Notes: generated by a model not told the origin, from the letters alone. A DNA stretch of 16,874 bases from JBKHJZ01 sp046537875 (GCA_046537875.1 JBKHJZ010000058.1:1-16874); one strand, 5' to 3'. Numbered from the stretch's first letter, positions 7,859-14,813 are shown. Numbers and translations: made by a program.

Positions 7859-7885
7859 CCGTGGCACGCAGGTCGGTTGCCACGG
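7859..7885 (+). terminator. Hairpin downstream of the four-helix membrane-protein gene
   Basis: Perfect 8-bp arms CCGTGGCA (7859-7866) and TGCCACGG (7878-7885) flank an 11-base loop, starting 33 bases after the stop codon. No U-tract follows, so this would be an atypical actinobacterial terminator or an mRNA 3' stabiliser. Confidence 0.35.
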
Positions 7886-7986
7886 GCACCACCTGTCCGG
7901 CTGCTCAGCTGATGGCGATGGCGAAAGGACGTCGAACACACGGCCCAATGGGCCCACGCGCCTTCGCCGGAGGTGCGGTCCCAAGT

Positions 7987-8012
7987 GTGTGGTCTGCGTG
8001 GAAATGGGGTAC
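7987..8012 (+). promoter_or_regulatory. SigB/SigF-type promoter candidate
   Basis: GTGT (7987-7990), a 16-base spacer and GGGTAC (8007-8012) fit the actinobacterial stress-sigma pattern GNNT-N14-16-GGGTAC/T. It would give a leader of about 100 bases before the ATG at 8119. It is the second such site in about 900 bp, each preceding a gene for a small membrane protein. Confidence 0.4.
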
Positions 8013-8118
8013 GTAACGATCAGTCGTCCGGCCGCTGTGTGGTCGAGCAGGTGAGTGCCGGCATTCCTCGCTGCGAGCGGGACGGCGTGAGGGATCCATG
8101 GAGGGAGGACAAGGGTCC

Positions 8119-8310
8119 ATGTGCACGGGTGCCATCCGCGTCCCGATGCCCGTCCTCATCGGGTTCATCTGGCTGATCGTCGGCGTGATCGTCGCGTTCA
8201 ACGAGGGCTATGACCGCTTCGACACCTGGTCGCAGTTTGCGACGTTCGTCCTCGCGGTGGTGGTGTGGCCTATTCCAGCAACCGGCGGCGAGGTCGGCAT
8301 CGCCCTCTGA
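8119..8310 (+). CDS. Small membrane protein of unknown function
   Basis: The product is 63 residues with two hydrophobic segments (PVLIGFIWLIVGVIVAF at about residues 11-27, and FATFVLAVVVWPI at about 42-54) separated by a short polar loop containing NEGYDRFDTW. The overall plan of a two-helix hairpin ending after VVxWP resembles small conserved actinobacterial inner-membrane proteins, but I cannot name a family. The ATG at 8119 has GGAGG ten bases upstream; ATG 8098 would add seven residues and has a poorer site. The stop is only 12 bp from the stop of the convergent giant regulator gene. A stress-sigma-like promoter lies about 110 bp upstream. Confidence 0.6.
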   Translation: MCTGAIRVPMPVLIGFIWLIVGVIVAFNEGYDRFDTWSQFATFVLAVVVWPIPATGGEVGIAL

Positions 8311-8322
8311 CCGGCCACGGCG

Positions 8323-11300
8323 TCACGTCCGCTCACTCCCGGTGCTCCGGACGCGACGGCGCAGGCGGCGCATCTCCTCGGACGGTTCGACGCCCAGATC
8401 GGCGAGCGCCGCCAGCGCCCGCTGGAGGGTGCGTCGGGCGGCCGAGCGGTCACCCCGGGCGAGCGACACGGAGACCAGCACCGCGTAGGCGCCCTCGGCC
8501 CAGGGGTCGACCTCGACCGCACGCCGGGCCGCGCGTTCCGCTCGGTCCACGTCGCCCCGGGCGACCAGTAGCTCGCCGGCTCGGGTGGCGGCCGCCACGA
8601 ACCGGAGCCGGTAGTGCTCGCGCTCGAGCTCCATCCACTGCGCGTCGGCGATCCCCTCGTACAACTCGCCGCGGTACAGCGCGACCGCCGCCAGGTTGTG
8701 CTCGAGCGCCAGCGAGGGCGTGCCGTCGGCCTCGGCCCGGGCCGCCTGAGCGACGTGCCCGTCGAACCGGTCCACATCGATCTGCAGCCAGTCACTGGTG
8801 ACCAGCCGGACGGTGGGGCCGTCCACTCGGACGTGATACGGGGACTCGCCGCCGGTGCGCCACGGCTCGAGCACCCGGAGGAGGTACCGCATCGTCACCC
8901 GGACGTTGTTGGCAGCGGCTCGCTCGTCGAGGTCGGGCCAGAGCGCCGCCATGATCGCCTGCCGGCTGGTGGTGCGGTGACCTACGAGGAAGGCCAGCAA
9001 CTCACGGACGCGCTCCCGTCTCAGGTCCGCGCCGATGACCGGCTCGCCGTTGCGCATCAGCGCAAGCGGGCCGAGCACGGCGATCTCGGTGACCTCCGCC
9101 GGCGGGGCGGGCACGGCCTTGAGCAGCGACTGCGCGAGGCGGGCCCCGCTCGTTCCCGTCGCCGCCTCGGCTCGCACGGCCCGCCGTCCACGGGGGCCGA
9201 GGACCTCGAGAAGTGCGGCGCCCTCCGGTCGCCCGGCGGCCTCCAGGCCGAGGGCCAGCTCGACGGCGAAGCGGTTGGGAAGTGCGGCGCGCACGCGAGA
9301 CACGTCCCCGAGGTCCAGGTCACGCAGGCACCGACGCACGTCTCCGGCATCCCGGGTGCCGGCTCCGGGGGACCGCTCGCCGTCGCGGAGCGCCACGACG
9401 GCGCGGGCGAGCGTGCGCGCCTCGGCGATGTTCCCCCGAAGCTCGGCCGCCTCCCAGCGAGCGCGGGCCGAGGGGACCAGCACGTAGGTCAAGGCCAGGC
9501 CGCGGCGCCAGATGCGGCGGTCGATCCCGGTGTCGAGGCCGTGTCCGTCGATCGCGCGCTGGAGGAGGTCGGCGGCGGCCGGTTCGTCCCCGGACTCCAC
9601 GAGCATCCCCGCTTCGGCGAGCCGGAGACGAGCGGTCTGGCCCAGGTCGGCCGCCACGTCGGCGCGCCGAACCCGCGCTACGAGGCGCCGGGCACCCTCG
9701 ACGTCTCCGACCCACGCCAGCACGAAAGCGGCCTCGGCCTGGCTCACCAGGGCGAACTGGAGCACCCCGGCCGCCTCGAAGCGATCGGTGATCGACGGCA
9801 CGGCGGCGGTCACCTCGTCGACGCCACCCAGCGCCCAGCGGGCCTGGAGGTGGGCGCCCTCGACCGCGAGCCGGAGCGCCGGGTCGCGGATCGGCGGAAT
9901 GCCGCTGATCACGGCGATCGCCTCCTCGGCTCGCCCACCGCCCGCCAGCGTGGTCGCGCGGAGCCAGCCGGCCATCGCGTCCCATGCGTCGTCGAGCGTT
10001 CCGGGCTCGATGGCGTCGAGATGGGCGAGCACGCCGTCATCGTCGCCGACGATGTCGGCGAGAACCGCCTGGCCCAGCGAGGCCAACGCCCTGGCCAGGG
10101 GATTGCCCTCGGCCCCCAGCTCGAACACCCGGGGGAGCGAGGCGCCCAACAGCTCGAGGTCTCCCGCCCACCAGGCGACCTCGCAGAGCAACGCGACGGC
10201 CCCCAGCTCGCCATCGGCGTCGCCCGCCTCCCGGCATCGCCGGATGGCCGCCTGCAGTGGCTCCGTCGCATCGGCCGGCGTGAGCATCGCGGCGTGGACG
10301 CCGGTGGCGAGGGCGACACCGGGCGTGTCCCGCACGGCGTCGGGCAGATCGGCCAGCCAGCGCTCGAGCTGGCGCCCCGGGGGCCGATGGGCACCGATGC
10401 AGGCGGCCCGGAGGATGCCGGGCAGGACATCGATGAGACCGGCCTCGCGGGCCAGCGTGATCGCCTCGTCGTAGTGGTTTGCGGCAACCAGGTGGTCGAC
10501 CGCCCGGCGGCGCGCGGACACCCGCTCCTCGTGGGTCAGCGTCAGGGCCGCCACCCCGTGCCAGAGCGGGTGCGGCACCCGCCACCCGCCGGCCCCGCGG
10601 GCGACCAGTGGCACGCCGTCGAGCATGCTCGCCAGGTCGACCGGAGCCCCCAGGGCGGCGCCCGCGAGGCGGTCGTCGGCCCCGCCGAGGTCGCACACCA
10701 CCGCCAGCACCCGGCGCCGCTCGGGTCCCAACGGTTCGAGGACCTCCTCCCAGAGGTACTCGCCGGCGGTCTCGTGCCCGACGCTGGCGACCAGCTCGGC
10801 CATCGCCGGCCATCCGCCCGTGTCGTCGAACCTCCCGATCTCCACGCCCCGGCTGGCGGCGAACCCGGCCAGCTCGTCGTCCGAGAATCGCAGGTCGTCC
10901 TCTGACACGCGCAGGACCGCACCCTGGGTGTCCAGGCGGGCGAGCGGGACCGCCGGCGACCGACGGCCGGCCAGGACGACGTGACCGTTGGCCGGCAGGG
11001 CGTCGAGCAGTGCGGCGAGCCACCCCGCGCCCGGCGACCCGCCCACCAGCCAGTGCGCATCATCGATGATGAGGCACAGCGCGGTCGGCGCGCGGCGCCA
11101 CATGGCGTCGGCAACCGCAGTCGGCTCCGGTGGGTCGATCGCCGGGCCGGGCACGGCGCCGGAGGCGCGCTCGCGGCCTGTACCCGTCACCGCTGCCAGG
11201 ACGTCGAGGGCCAGGGCGACCGCGTCGGCGTCACCCCGCTCGGCTCCGAACCAGACGTCCTCACCTCGGGGGGCGAGGCGGTTCTCGGCGACGGCTTGGG

Positions 11301-11448
11301 CGAGCAGCGTCGTCTTGCCGAGGCCGGCGCCGCCGACCACCACCGTCACCTCGTGCTCCCAGCGGCCGAACAGGGTGCGCAGCAGCCGCGGTCGGGTGAG
11401 CGCCCCGGCTCGCGGCTCCGGTGGCTCGAACCGGAACGAGCGTGGCAT
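8323..11448 (-). CDS. STAND-type ATPase/TPR regulator with C-terminal winged helix and BTAD
   Basis: This roughly 1041-residue regulator begins with a P-loop NTPase: Walker A GGAGLGKTT at about residues 39-47 and Walker B LCLIIDDAH at about 125-133, as in MalT/LAL and other STAND proteins. A long Ala/Leu/Glu-rich helical middle (about 280-780) looks like TPR repeats. The last 257 residues hold an OmpR-like winged helix (IAVLGPLALMRNGEP ... RRERVRELLAFL ... AALWPD, about 785-875) and a bacterial transcriptional activator domain (about 885-1030), the SARP pair. In AfsR-type proteins that pair is N-terminal; here the order is reversed, as in MalT. ATG 11448 is preferred because the alternative GTG at 11460 overlaps a TAGGGT -10-like element. 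It is divergent from the ODP-like gene. The inducer is unknown. Confidence 0.9.
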   Translation of the reverse strand: MPRSFRFEPPEPRAGALTRPRLLRTLFGRWEHEVTVVVGGAGLGKTTLLAQAVAENRLAPRGEDVWFGAERGDADAVALALDVLAAVTGTGRERASGAVPGPAIDPPEPTAVADAMWRRAPTALCLIIDDAHWLVGGSPGAGWLAALLDALPANGHVVLAGRRSPAVPLARLDTQGAVLRVSEDDLRFSDDELAGFAASRGVEIGRFDDTGGWPAMAELVASVGHETAGEYLWEEVLEPLGPERRRVLAVVCDLGGADDRLAGAALGAPVDLASMLDGVPLVARGAGGWRVPHPLWHGVAALTLTHEERVSARRRAVDHLVAANHYDEAITLAREAGLIDVLPGILRAACIGAHRPPGRQLERWLADLPDAVRDTPGVALATGVHAAMLTPADATEPLQAAIRRCREAGDADGELGAVALLCEVAWWAGDLELLGASLPRVFELGAEGNPLARALASLGQAVLADIVGDDDGVLAHLDAIEPGTLDDAWDAMAGWLRATTLAGGGRAEEAIAVISGIPPIRDPALRLAVEGAHLQARWALGGVDEVTAAVPSITDRFEAAGVLQFALVSQAEAAFVLAWVGDVEGARRLVARVRRADVAADLGQTARLRLAEAGMLVESGDEPAAADLLQRAIDGHGLDTGIDRRIWRRGLALTYVLVPSARARWEAAELRGNIAEARTLARAVVALRDGERSPGAGTRDAGDVRRCLRDLDLGDVSRVRAALPNRFAVELALGLEAAGRPEGAALLEVLGPRGRRAVRAEAATGTSGARLAQSLLKAVPAPPAEVTEIAVLGPLALMRNGEPVIGADLRRERVRELLAFLVGHRTTSRQAIMAALWPDLDERAAANNVRVTMRYLLRVLEPWRTGGESPYHVRVDGPTVRLVTSDWLQIDVDRFDGHVAQAARAEADGTPSLALEHNLAAVALYRGELYEGIADAQWMELEREHYRLRFVAAATRAGELLVARGDVDRAERAARRAVEVDPWAEGAYAVLVSVSLARGDRSAARRTLQRALAALADLGVEPSEEMRRLRRRVRSTGSERT

Positions 11449-11458
11449 GTGGTCGGAC

Positions 11459-11464
11459 ACCCTA
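11459..11464 (-). promoter_or_regulatory. Candidate -10 element for the ATPase/BTAD regulator
   Basis: TAGGGT on the minus strand fits the TANNNT -10 consensus and lies ten bases before the ATG at 11448, predicting a transcript with only a few leader bases. It overlaps the in-frame GTG at 11458-11460, so that GTG could not be in a transcript made from this promoter. No clear -35 is visible. Confidence 0.35.
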
Positions 11465-11538
11465 GATCGGACCGTGCCCCGTGCTCGCTTCGCCCCCGCT
11501 AATTCGCTCGGGTGACGCTGCGCTCCCCAGCGGAAGCA

Positions 11539-11572
11539 CGGGGGCCGCGCCGGCGGGTAGTGGCGGCCCCCG
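11539..11572 (+). other. Strong GC hairpin in the leader of the ODP-like gene
   Basis: Perfect 10-bp arms CGGGGGCCGC (11539-11548) and GCGGCCCCCG (11563-11572) flank a 14-base loop and are followed by GCGCTTTCC. It lies 53 bases before the GTG start at 11625, in the gap between divergent genes, so no upstream + strand gene needs terminating here. It could be an attenuator/terminator in the leader of the downstream gene, or simply mRNA structure. The T-run is short (three). Confidence 0.4.
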
Positions 11573-11624
11573 CGCTTTCCTGGGCCCGCGACCGCGGGCG
11601 GGCGCAGCCAAGGAGCGACGGACG

Positions 11625-12386
11625 GTGGACGACTGCACGGTGGACGAGATCGCGGACGGCGTCTACCGGATCTCGACCTACCTGCCGGATGCCGTCCTGT
11701 CCTGTGGCCTGTCGATCAACCAGTTCCTGGTCCTCGCCGACCAACCGCTGCTGTTTCACACCGGTCTCCGATCGAGGTTCCCCGACACGGTGGCGGCCGT
11801 TGCGCGGGTCGTCCCTGCGAAGGAGCTTCGGTGGCTCTCGTTCGGGCACGTCGAGGCCGACGAATGCGGGGCGATGAATCGTTATCTGGCCGCGGCACCG
11901 CAGCTTCGGGTGGCCTTCGGTGCCCTCGGATGCCGGGTGTCGCTGGACGACATGTCCGATCGGCCGCCCCGCGCACTGGCGCCCGGTGAGGCGATCGACC
12001 TGGGTGGGAGGCGAGTCGTGGTGGTGCCGACACCTCATGCCCCGCACAACGTCGAGGCCCAGGTCCTCTACGAGGAGACGACCCGCACCCTGCTCTGCGG
12101 TGACCTCTTCACCCAGCTCGGTGCGGGACCGGCGGTGACGACCGGCGACCTGATCGAGGCGGCGCTCCATGCGGAGAGCGTGCTGCACGCCGCCCCGCCG
12201 GGAAATGCCGTGCCGCAGGCGCTCGACCATCTGGCCACCTTCGAGCCTCGCACGCTGGCGGTGATGCACGGCTCGTCGTTCGAGGGTGATGGCGGCGCGG
12301 CGCTGCGCGAGCTGGCCCGGGCCTGGCCGGCGCATCCCGGGGCGCCCACCGAGCCGACCACGAGCGCCAGCTCGCCCGGCGAGTGA
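11625..12386 (+). CDS. Stand-alone ODP/flavodiiron-like MBL-fold protein
   Basis: This 253-residue protein has a metallo-beta-lactamase fold of the oxygen-binding diiron (ODP) branch, which in flavodiiron proteins reduces O2 or NO. Visible ligand positions are H75, E77 and D79 in GHVEADECG (73-82), H141 in HAPHNVEAQ, D160 in LLCGDLF, and H215 in VMHGSSF. The usual motif is HxExDH, but the last His is replaced by E80, which may alter the second iron site. There is no flavodoxin or rubredoxin domain, so an electron partner would be separate, or the protein may be a sensor. The GTG at 11625 has AAGGAG nine bases upstream; upstream codons are low-complexity and probably untranslated. It is divergent from the giant ATPase/BTAD regulator, which may control it (inference). 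Confidence 0.88.
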   Translation: MDDCTVDEIADGVYRISTYLPDAVLSCGLSINQFLVLADQPLLFHTGLRSRFPDTVAAVARVVPAKELRWLSFGHVEADECGAMNRYLAAAPQLRVAFGALGCRVSLDDMSDRPPRALAPGEAIDLGGRRVVVVPTPHAPHNVEAQVLYEETTRTLLCGDLFTQLGAGPAVTTGDLIEAALHAESVLHAAPPGNAVPQALDHLATFEPRTLAVMHGSSFEGDGGAALRELARAWPAHPGAPTEPTTSASSPGE

Positions 12387-12422
12387 CCCGGGCGGCCGAC
12401 TTCTCCCCGTTGGCCGCCCGGG
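12387..12422 (+). terminator. Hairpin terminator candidate after the ODP-like gene
   Basis: Perfect 11-bp arms CCCGGGCGGCC (12387-12397) and GGCCGCCCGGG (12412-12422) flank a 14-base loop and begin immediately after the TGA stop of the ODP-like gene. No U-tract follows, as is frequent for actinobacterial terminators. Position between convergent genes supports a terminator role. Confidence 0.6.
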
Positions 12423-12549
12423 CGCTCGTCGGTGTCGTCAGGAGGTGGGAGCTGCCCCCGTGGTGCCGGGGCGAGCCGGACAGCTCGACCAGCGCGACCG
12501 AGACACCGGCCGCCGACCACCGAGGTGATCGTCCCGGATCCGGAGCCGC

Positions 12550-12569
12550 GCGACCGGTCAGGCGGTCGC
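12550..12569 (-). terminator. Short hairpin overlapping the end of the MetE-like gene
   Basis: Seven-bp arms GCGACCG (12550-12556) and CGGTCGC (12563-12569) flank a 6-base loop and straddle the stop codon at 12558-12560 of the minus-strand methionine synthase gene. There is no U-tract. It may aid termination, but it is weaker than the hairpin at 12387-12422. Confidence 0.25.
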
Positions 12570-13634
12570 TCGTCCGGACCCGATGCCGCTCGCGCTCGAA
12601 CCCCGGCTCACCTCCTCCCGCACCAGGCGGGCTCCTTCGGCCAGCGCACGCATCTTGCCGAACGCCGCGTCTCGCGGGAGGTACTTCATGCCGCAATCGG
12701 GCGCCGGCATCAGGTTCTCCGCCGGCACGTACGGAAGCGCCCGGCGGATCCGGTCGGCCACGACGTCGACCGTCTCGACGGTGTGGTCGCCGAGGTCGAT
12801 GACCCCGAGGATGATCCTCTTGCCCGGGAGCTCGGCGAGGATCGAGCAGTCGAGCCCCGACTGGGCCGTCTCGATCGAGACGGCGTCGCAGGAGCAGGCC
12901 GCCAGCTCCGGCAGGAACGAGTAGCCCGAGGGGCGGTCGTGGATGATGGCGGCGTACCCGAAGCAGATGTGCACCGCGGTCATGCCGGTGATCCCGTCGA
13001 GGGCCCGCTCGAGGGCAGCGACCCCGTACTCCCTCGCCTTCTCGGGACGGGCCTGGAGATAGGGCTCGTCGATCTGGACCATGTCGGCCCCGGCGTCGAA
13101 CAGGTCCCGGATCTCCTCGTTCACGGCCTCCGCGTAGGCGAGTGCGGCGCTCGGCTCGTCGGGATAGTGCTCGTTCTGCGCCTGCTGGGTCATCGTGAAC
13201 GGCCCGGGAACAGTCATCTTGATCGGGTGATCCGTGTGCCGGCGCAGGAAGCGCACGTCGTCGACCTCGACGGCGTGGCGCCGCCGGATGGGCCCGACGA
13301 TCCGCGGCACGGGGTTGGGACGACCACTCCGGTCGAGCGCGGTCCCCGGGTTGTCGATGTCCACGCCGTCGAGGGCGGTGGCGAACCGGTTGGAGTAGCT
13401 CTCCCGGCGCATCTCGCCGTCGGTGATGACGTCGAGGCCGGCGTCCTCCTGCGCCCGGATCGCGAGCAGCGTCGCGTCGTCCTGGGCCTCCTCCAGGTAC
13501 TGCTCGTCGACGCGCCACAGCTCGCGTGCCCGCACGCGTGGAGGGAACCGTCCGGCGAGCTTCTCCCGATCGATCAGCCAGTTCGGCTGTGCGTAGCTGC
13601 CGACCAGCATCGTGGGGAACAGCGGTAGCTCCAT
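12558..13634 (-). CDS. Core MetE-type cobalamin-independent methionine synthase family protein
   Basis: This 358-residue protein matches only the C-terminal catalytic barrel of MetE (full MetE is about 750 residues). It keeps the zinc/homocysteine-binding residues in the expected order: H222 and C224 in VHICFGY, E255 in SIETAQ, and C314 in APDCGMKY. The acidic DEP motif is at 189-191 (MVQIDEP), and a typical N-terminal strand VGSY is at 11-14. Such core proteins transfer a methyl group to a thiol acceptor. The methyl donor for short forms may be a corrinoid protein or methyltetrahydrofolate and cannot be read here. The ATG at 13634 has an AGGAGG site. It lies 40 bp downstream of the phosphodiesterase gene and may be co-transcribed with it. 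Confidence 0.88.
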   Translation of the reverse strand: MELPLFPTMLVGSYAQPNWLIDREKLAGRFPPRVRARELWRVDEQYLEEAQDDATLLAIRAQEDAGLDVITDGEMRRESYSNRFATALDGVDIDNPGTALDRSGRPNPVPRIVGPIRRRHAVEVDDVRFLRRHTDHPIKMTVPGPFTMTQQAQNEHYPDEPSAALAYAEAVNEEIRDLFDAGADMVQIDEPYLQARPEKAREYGVAALERALDGITGMTAVHICFGYAAIIHDRPSGYSFLPELAACSCDAVSIETAQSGLDCSILAELPGKRIILGVIDLGDHTVETVDVVADRIRRALPYVPAENLMPAPDCGMKYLPRDAAFGKMRALAEGARLVREEVSRGSSASGIGSGRATA

Positions 13635-13674
13635 GGGGCCTCCTGGGGCGATGGTCTCTGGTCGTGGTCGATCG

Positions 13675-14646
13675 TCAGTCGCCCGTGGCGTCGGGCGGGC
13701 AGAGCCCGGGGGGATCGGGACGTCGCTCGGTCTGCTCGCGCAGCCGGTCGGGTACGTTCGTGAACATGCCGTCCACCCCGGCCTCGAGGAGCCGCACCAT
13801 CTCGTCGGGGTCGTCGACGGTGTAGGGATGGACGGCGAGGCAGCGGGCGTGGGCGGCCTCCACGAGATCCCCGTCGACGCTCCCGCTCGCCGGCCCGATC
13901 GCCACGGCGTAGCCGGCGATGTCGTCGAGCTGCGCCTCGTCCACGGGTGCGCCGGGTGGGAGCAGCTGGACGAGCGGCAGCTCCGGCCGCTGGGAGTGGA
14001 TGCGCCGCAAACTCTCGGCGCTGAACGACTGGATGAGCACGCCCTGGGACCGGGCGGCAACATCCGCGAGCCCGGTGTCGTCCAGCAGGGCCAGCAGGGC
14101 CTCCTCCATGCCGGGCTGCGCGTCCGGCGACTTGGTCTCGATGTAGTAGCGGACGTCGGTCCCGTAGCGCTCCACGATCTCGGCCATGGTGGGGATCCCG
14201 AGCCCGGCGTACGCGGGGTCGGCGAAGTCGGGATTGGCGTCGTTGAACCACGAGCCGACCTCGCACTCCCGTAGCTGGGCGAGCGTCTTGTCGCTCACGG
14301 CGCCCGTGCACGACTCGGTGGGGCCGCGGGCCGTGCGGTCCAGCGTGTCGTCGTGGACCGAGACCAGCACGCCGTCGGCCGTGAGCTGCAGATCCTGCTC
14401 GATGTAGTCGGCGCCCTGCTCGAGCGCGAGGTCGTAGGCCGCGAAGGTGTGCTCGGGGGCGTACGCCGACGCCCCGCGGTGGGCGATCACCAGCGTCCCG
14501 GCTGGCGGCGTGCCAGCGGCCGTGCCGTCACCGGCTTCGGTCGACGCCGTGGTGCCGGGCGGGGCGGCTGTCGCATCGCCGTCGCCGTCGTCGCCGTCGT
14601 CGCCGCCGCAGCCCGCGGCGGCGATCGTGGCCGTCACGAGCAGCAC
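13675..14646 (-). CDS. Lipoprotein glycerophosphodiester phosphodiesterase (GlpQ type)
   Basis: The protein (323 residues from the GTG at 14646) has the GDPD landmarks: HRGASAYAPEHT at about 56-67 (catalytic His in HRG; PEHT as in GlpQ), E83 and D85 in YIEQDLQLT, H98 in VHDDTLDR, and later IETK and PYTVDDPDEM. It should hydrolyse glycerophosphodiesters to glycerol-3-phosphate and an alcohol outside the cytoplasmic membrane. The N-terminus has a lipobox (AAGC) followed by an Asp/Gly-rich linker. From the GTG, however, the signal peptide has only 12 residues and no positive charge. Fourteen in-frame codons upstream encode a good n-region (RRNEP, then Thr- and Leu-rich), reachable only from an ACG at 14688 or across a frame change from ATG 14696/14699. 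Confidence 0.88.
   Translation of the reverse strand: MLLVTATIAAAGCGGDDGDDGDGDATAAPPGTTASTEAGDGTAAGTPPAGTLVIAHRGASAYAPEHTFAAYDLALEQGADYIEQDLQLTADGVLVSVHDDTLDRTARGPTESCTGAVSDKTLAQLRECEVGSWFNDANPDFADPAYAGLGIPTMAEIVERYGTDVRYYIETKSPDAQPGMEEALLALLDDTGLADVAARSQGVLIQSFSAESLRRIHSQRPELPLVQLLPPGAPVDEAQLDDIAGYAVAIGPASGSVDGDLVEAAHARCLAVHPYTVDDPDEMVRLLEAGVDGMFTNVPDRLREQTERRPDPPGLCPPDATGD
14576..14609. repeat. GCCGTCGTC microrepeat coding an Asp/Gly linker
   Basis: Short tandem units of gccgtc/gccgtcgtc encode the Asp-Gly-rich linker just after the lipobox cysteine of the phosphodiesterase. Such a tract is prone to slippage, but it is in frame here. Confidence 0.5.
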
Positions 14647-14746
14647 TGCGAACAGGAGTGTGGTCGTCGTCGGTTCGTTGCGCCTCGTCCCGCCATCATG
14701 GTCGATCGCCCGCGACGCTCGCCGACGCCGTATCTGCCGGGGAGCA

Positions 14747-14780
14747 TCCGGACCGTCGAGGCCTGTCCGGATCTGTCGAG
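14747..14780. repeat. Imperfect direct repeat upstream of the ada-alkA gene
   Basis: TCCGGACCGTCGAG (14747-14760) and TCCGGATCTGTCGAG (14766-14780) form a two-copy direct repeat with a 19-20 bp period, about two helical turns, in the gap between the divergent phosphodiesterase and alkylation-repair genes. It could be a tandem activator site, for example for the Ada-type AraC domain encoded downstream. Two copies in such GC-rich DNA may also be coincidence. Confidence 0.3.
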
Positions 14781-14813
14781 CACCCGGCGGTGGCCGCCGG
14801 TGATGATGGGATC

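Larger units (their letters stand above)
7827..8118. other. Intergenic region with hairpin and stress-promoter candidate
   Basis: No convincing gene is present. The region contains an 8-bp perfect hairpin (7859-7885), a 13-bp palindrome (GGCCC-AAT-GGGCC, 7942-7954), and a SigB/SigF-like promoter candidate at 7987-8012 ahead of the next small gene. A 34-codon frame from 7912 to about 8016 has no supporting features. Confidence 0.5.

Noticed and set aside
7942..7954. GGCCC-AAT-GGGCC palindrome
   Set aside because: A short GC palindrome is expected by chance at this base composition and has no clear relation to a promoter.
7912..8016. 34-codon frame beginning MAMAKGRR
   Set aside because: No homology is recognised. 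It overlaps the stress-promoter candidate and ends within a base or two of the predicted transcription start.
8614..10905. A 763-codon open frame on the + strand opposite the giant regulator
   Set aside because: The translation is low-complexity (Gly/Arg/Gln/Glu-rich) with no recognisable domain, while the opposite strand encodes clear ATPase and BTAD domains. It is a GC-rich shadow frame.
11481..11624. 48-codon N-terminal extension of the ODP-like protein
   Set aside because: It is Ala/Gly/Pro/Arg-rich low-complexity sequence and contains the strong hairpin. The GTG at 11625 has AAGGAG at nine bases and begins the conserved fold.
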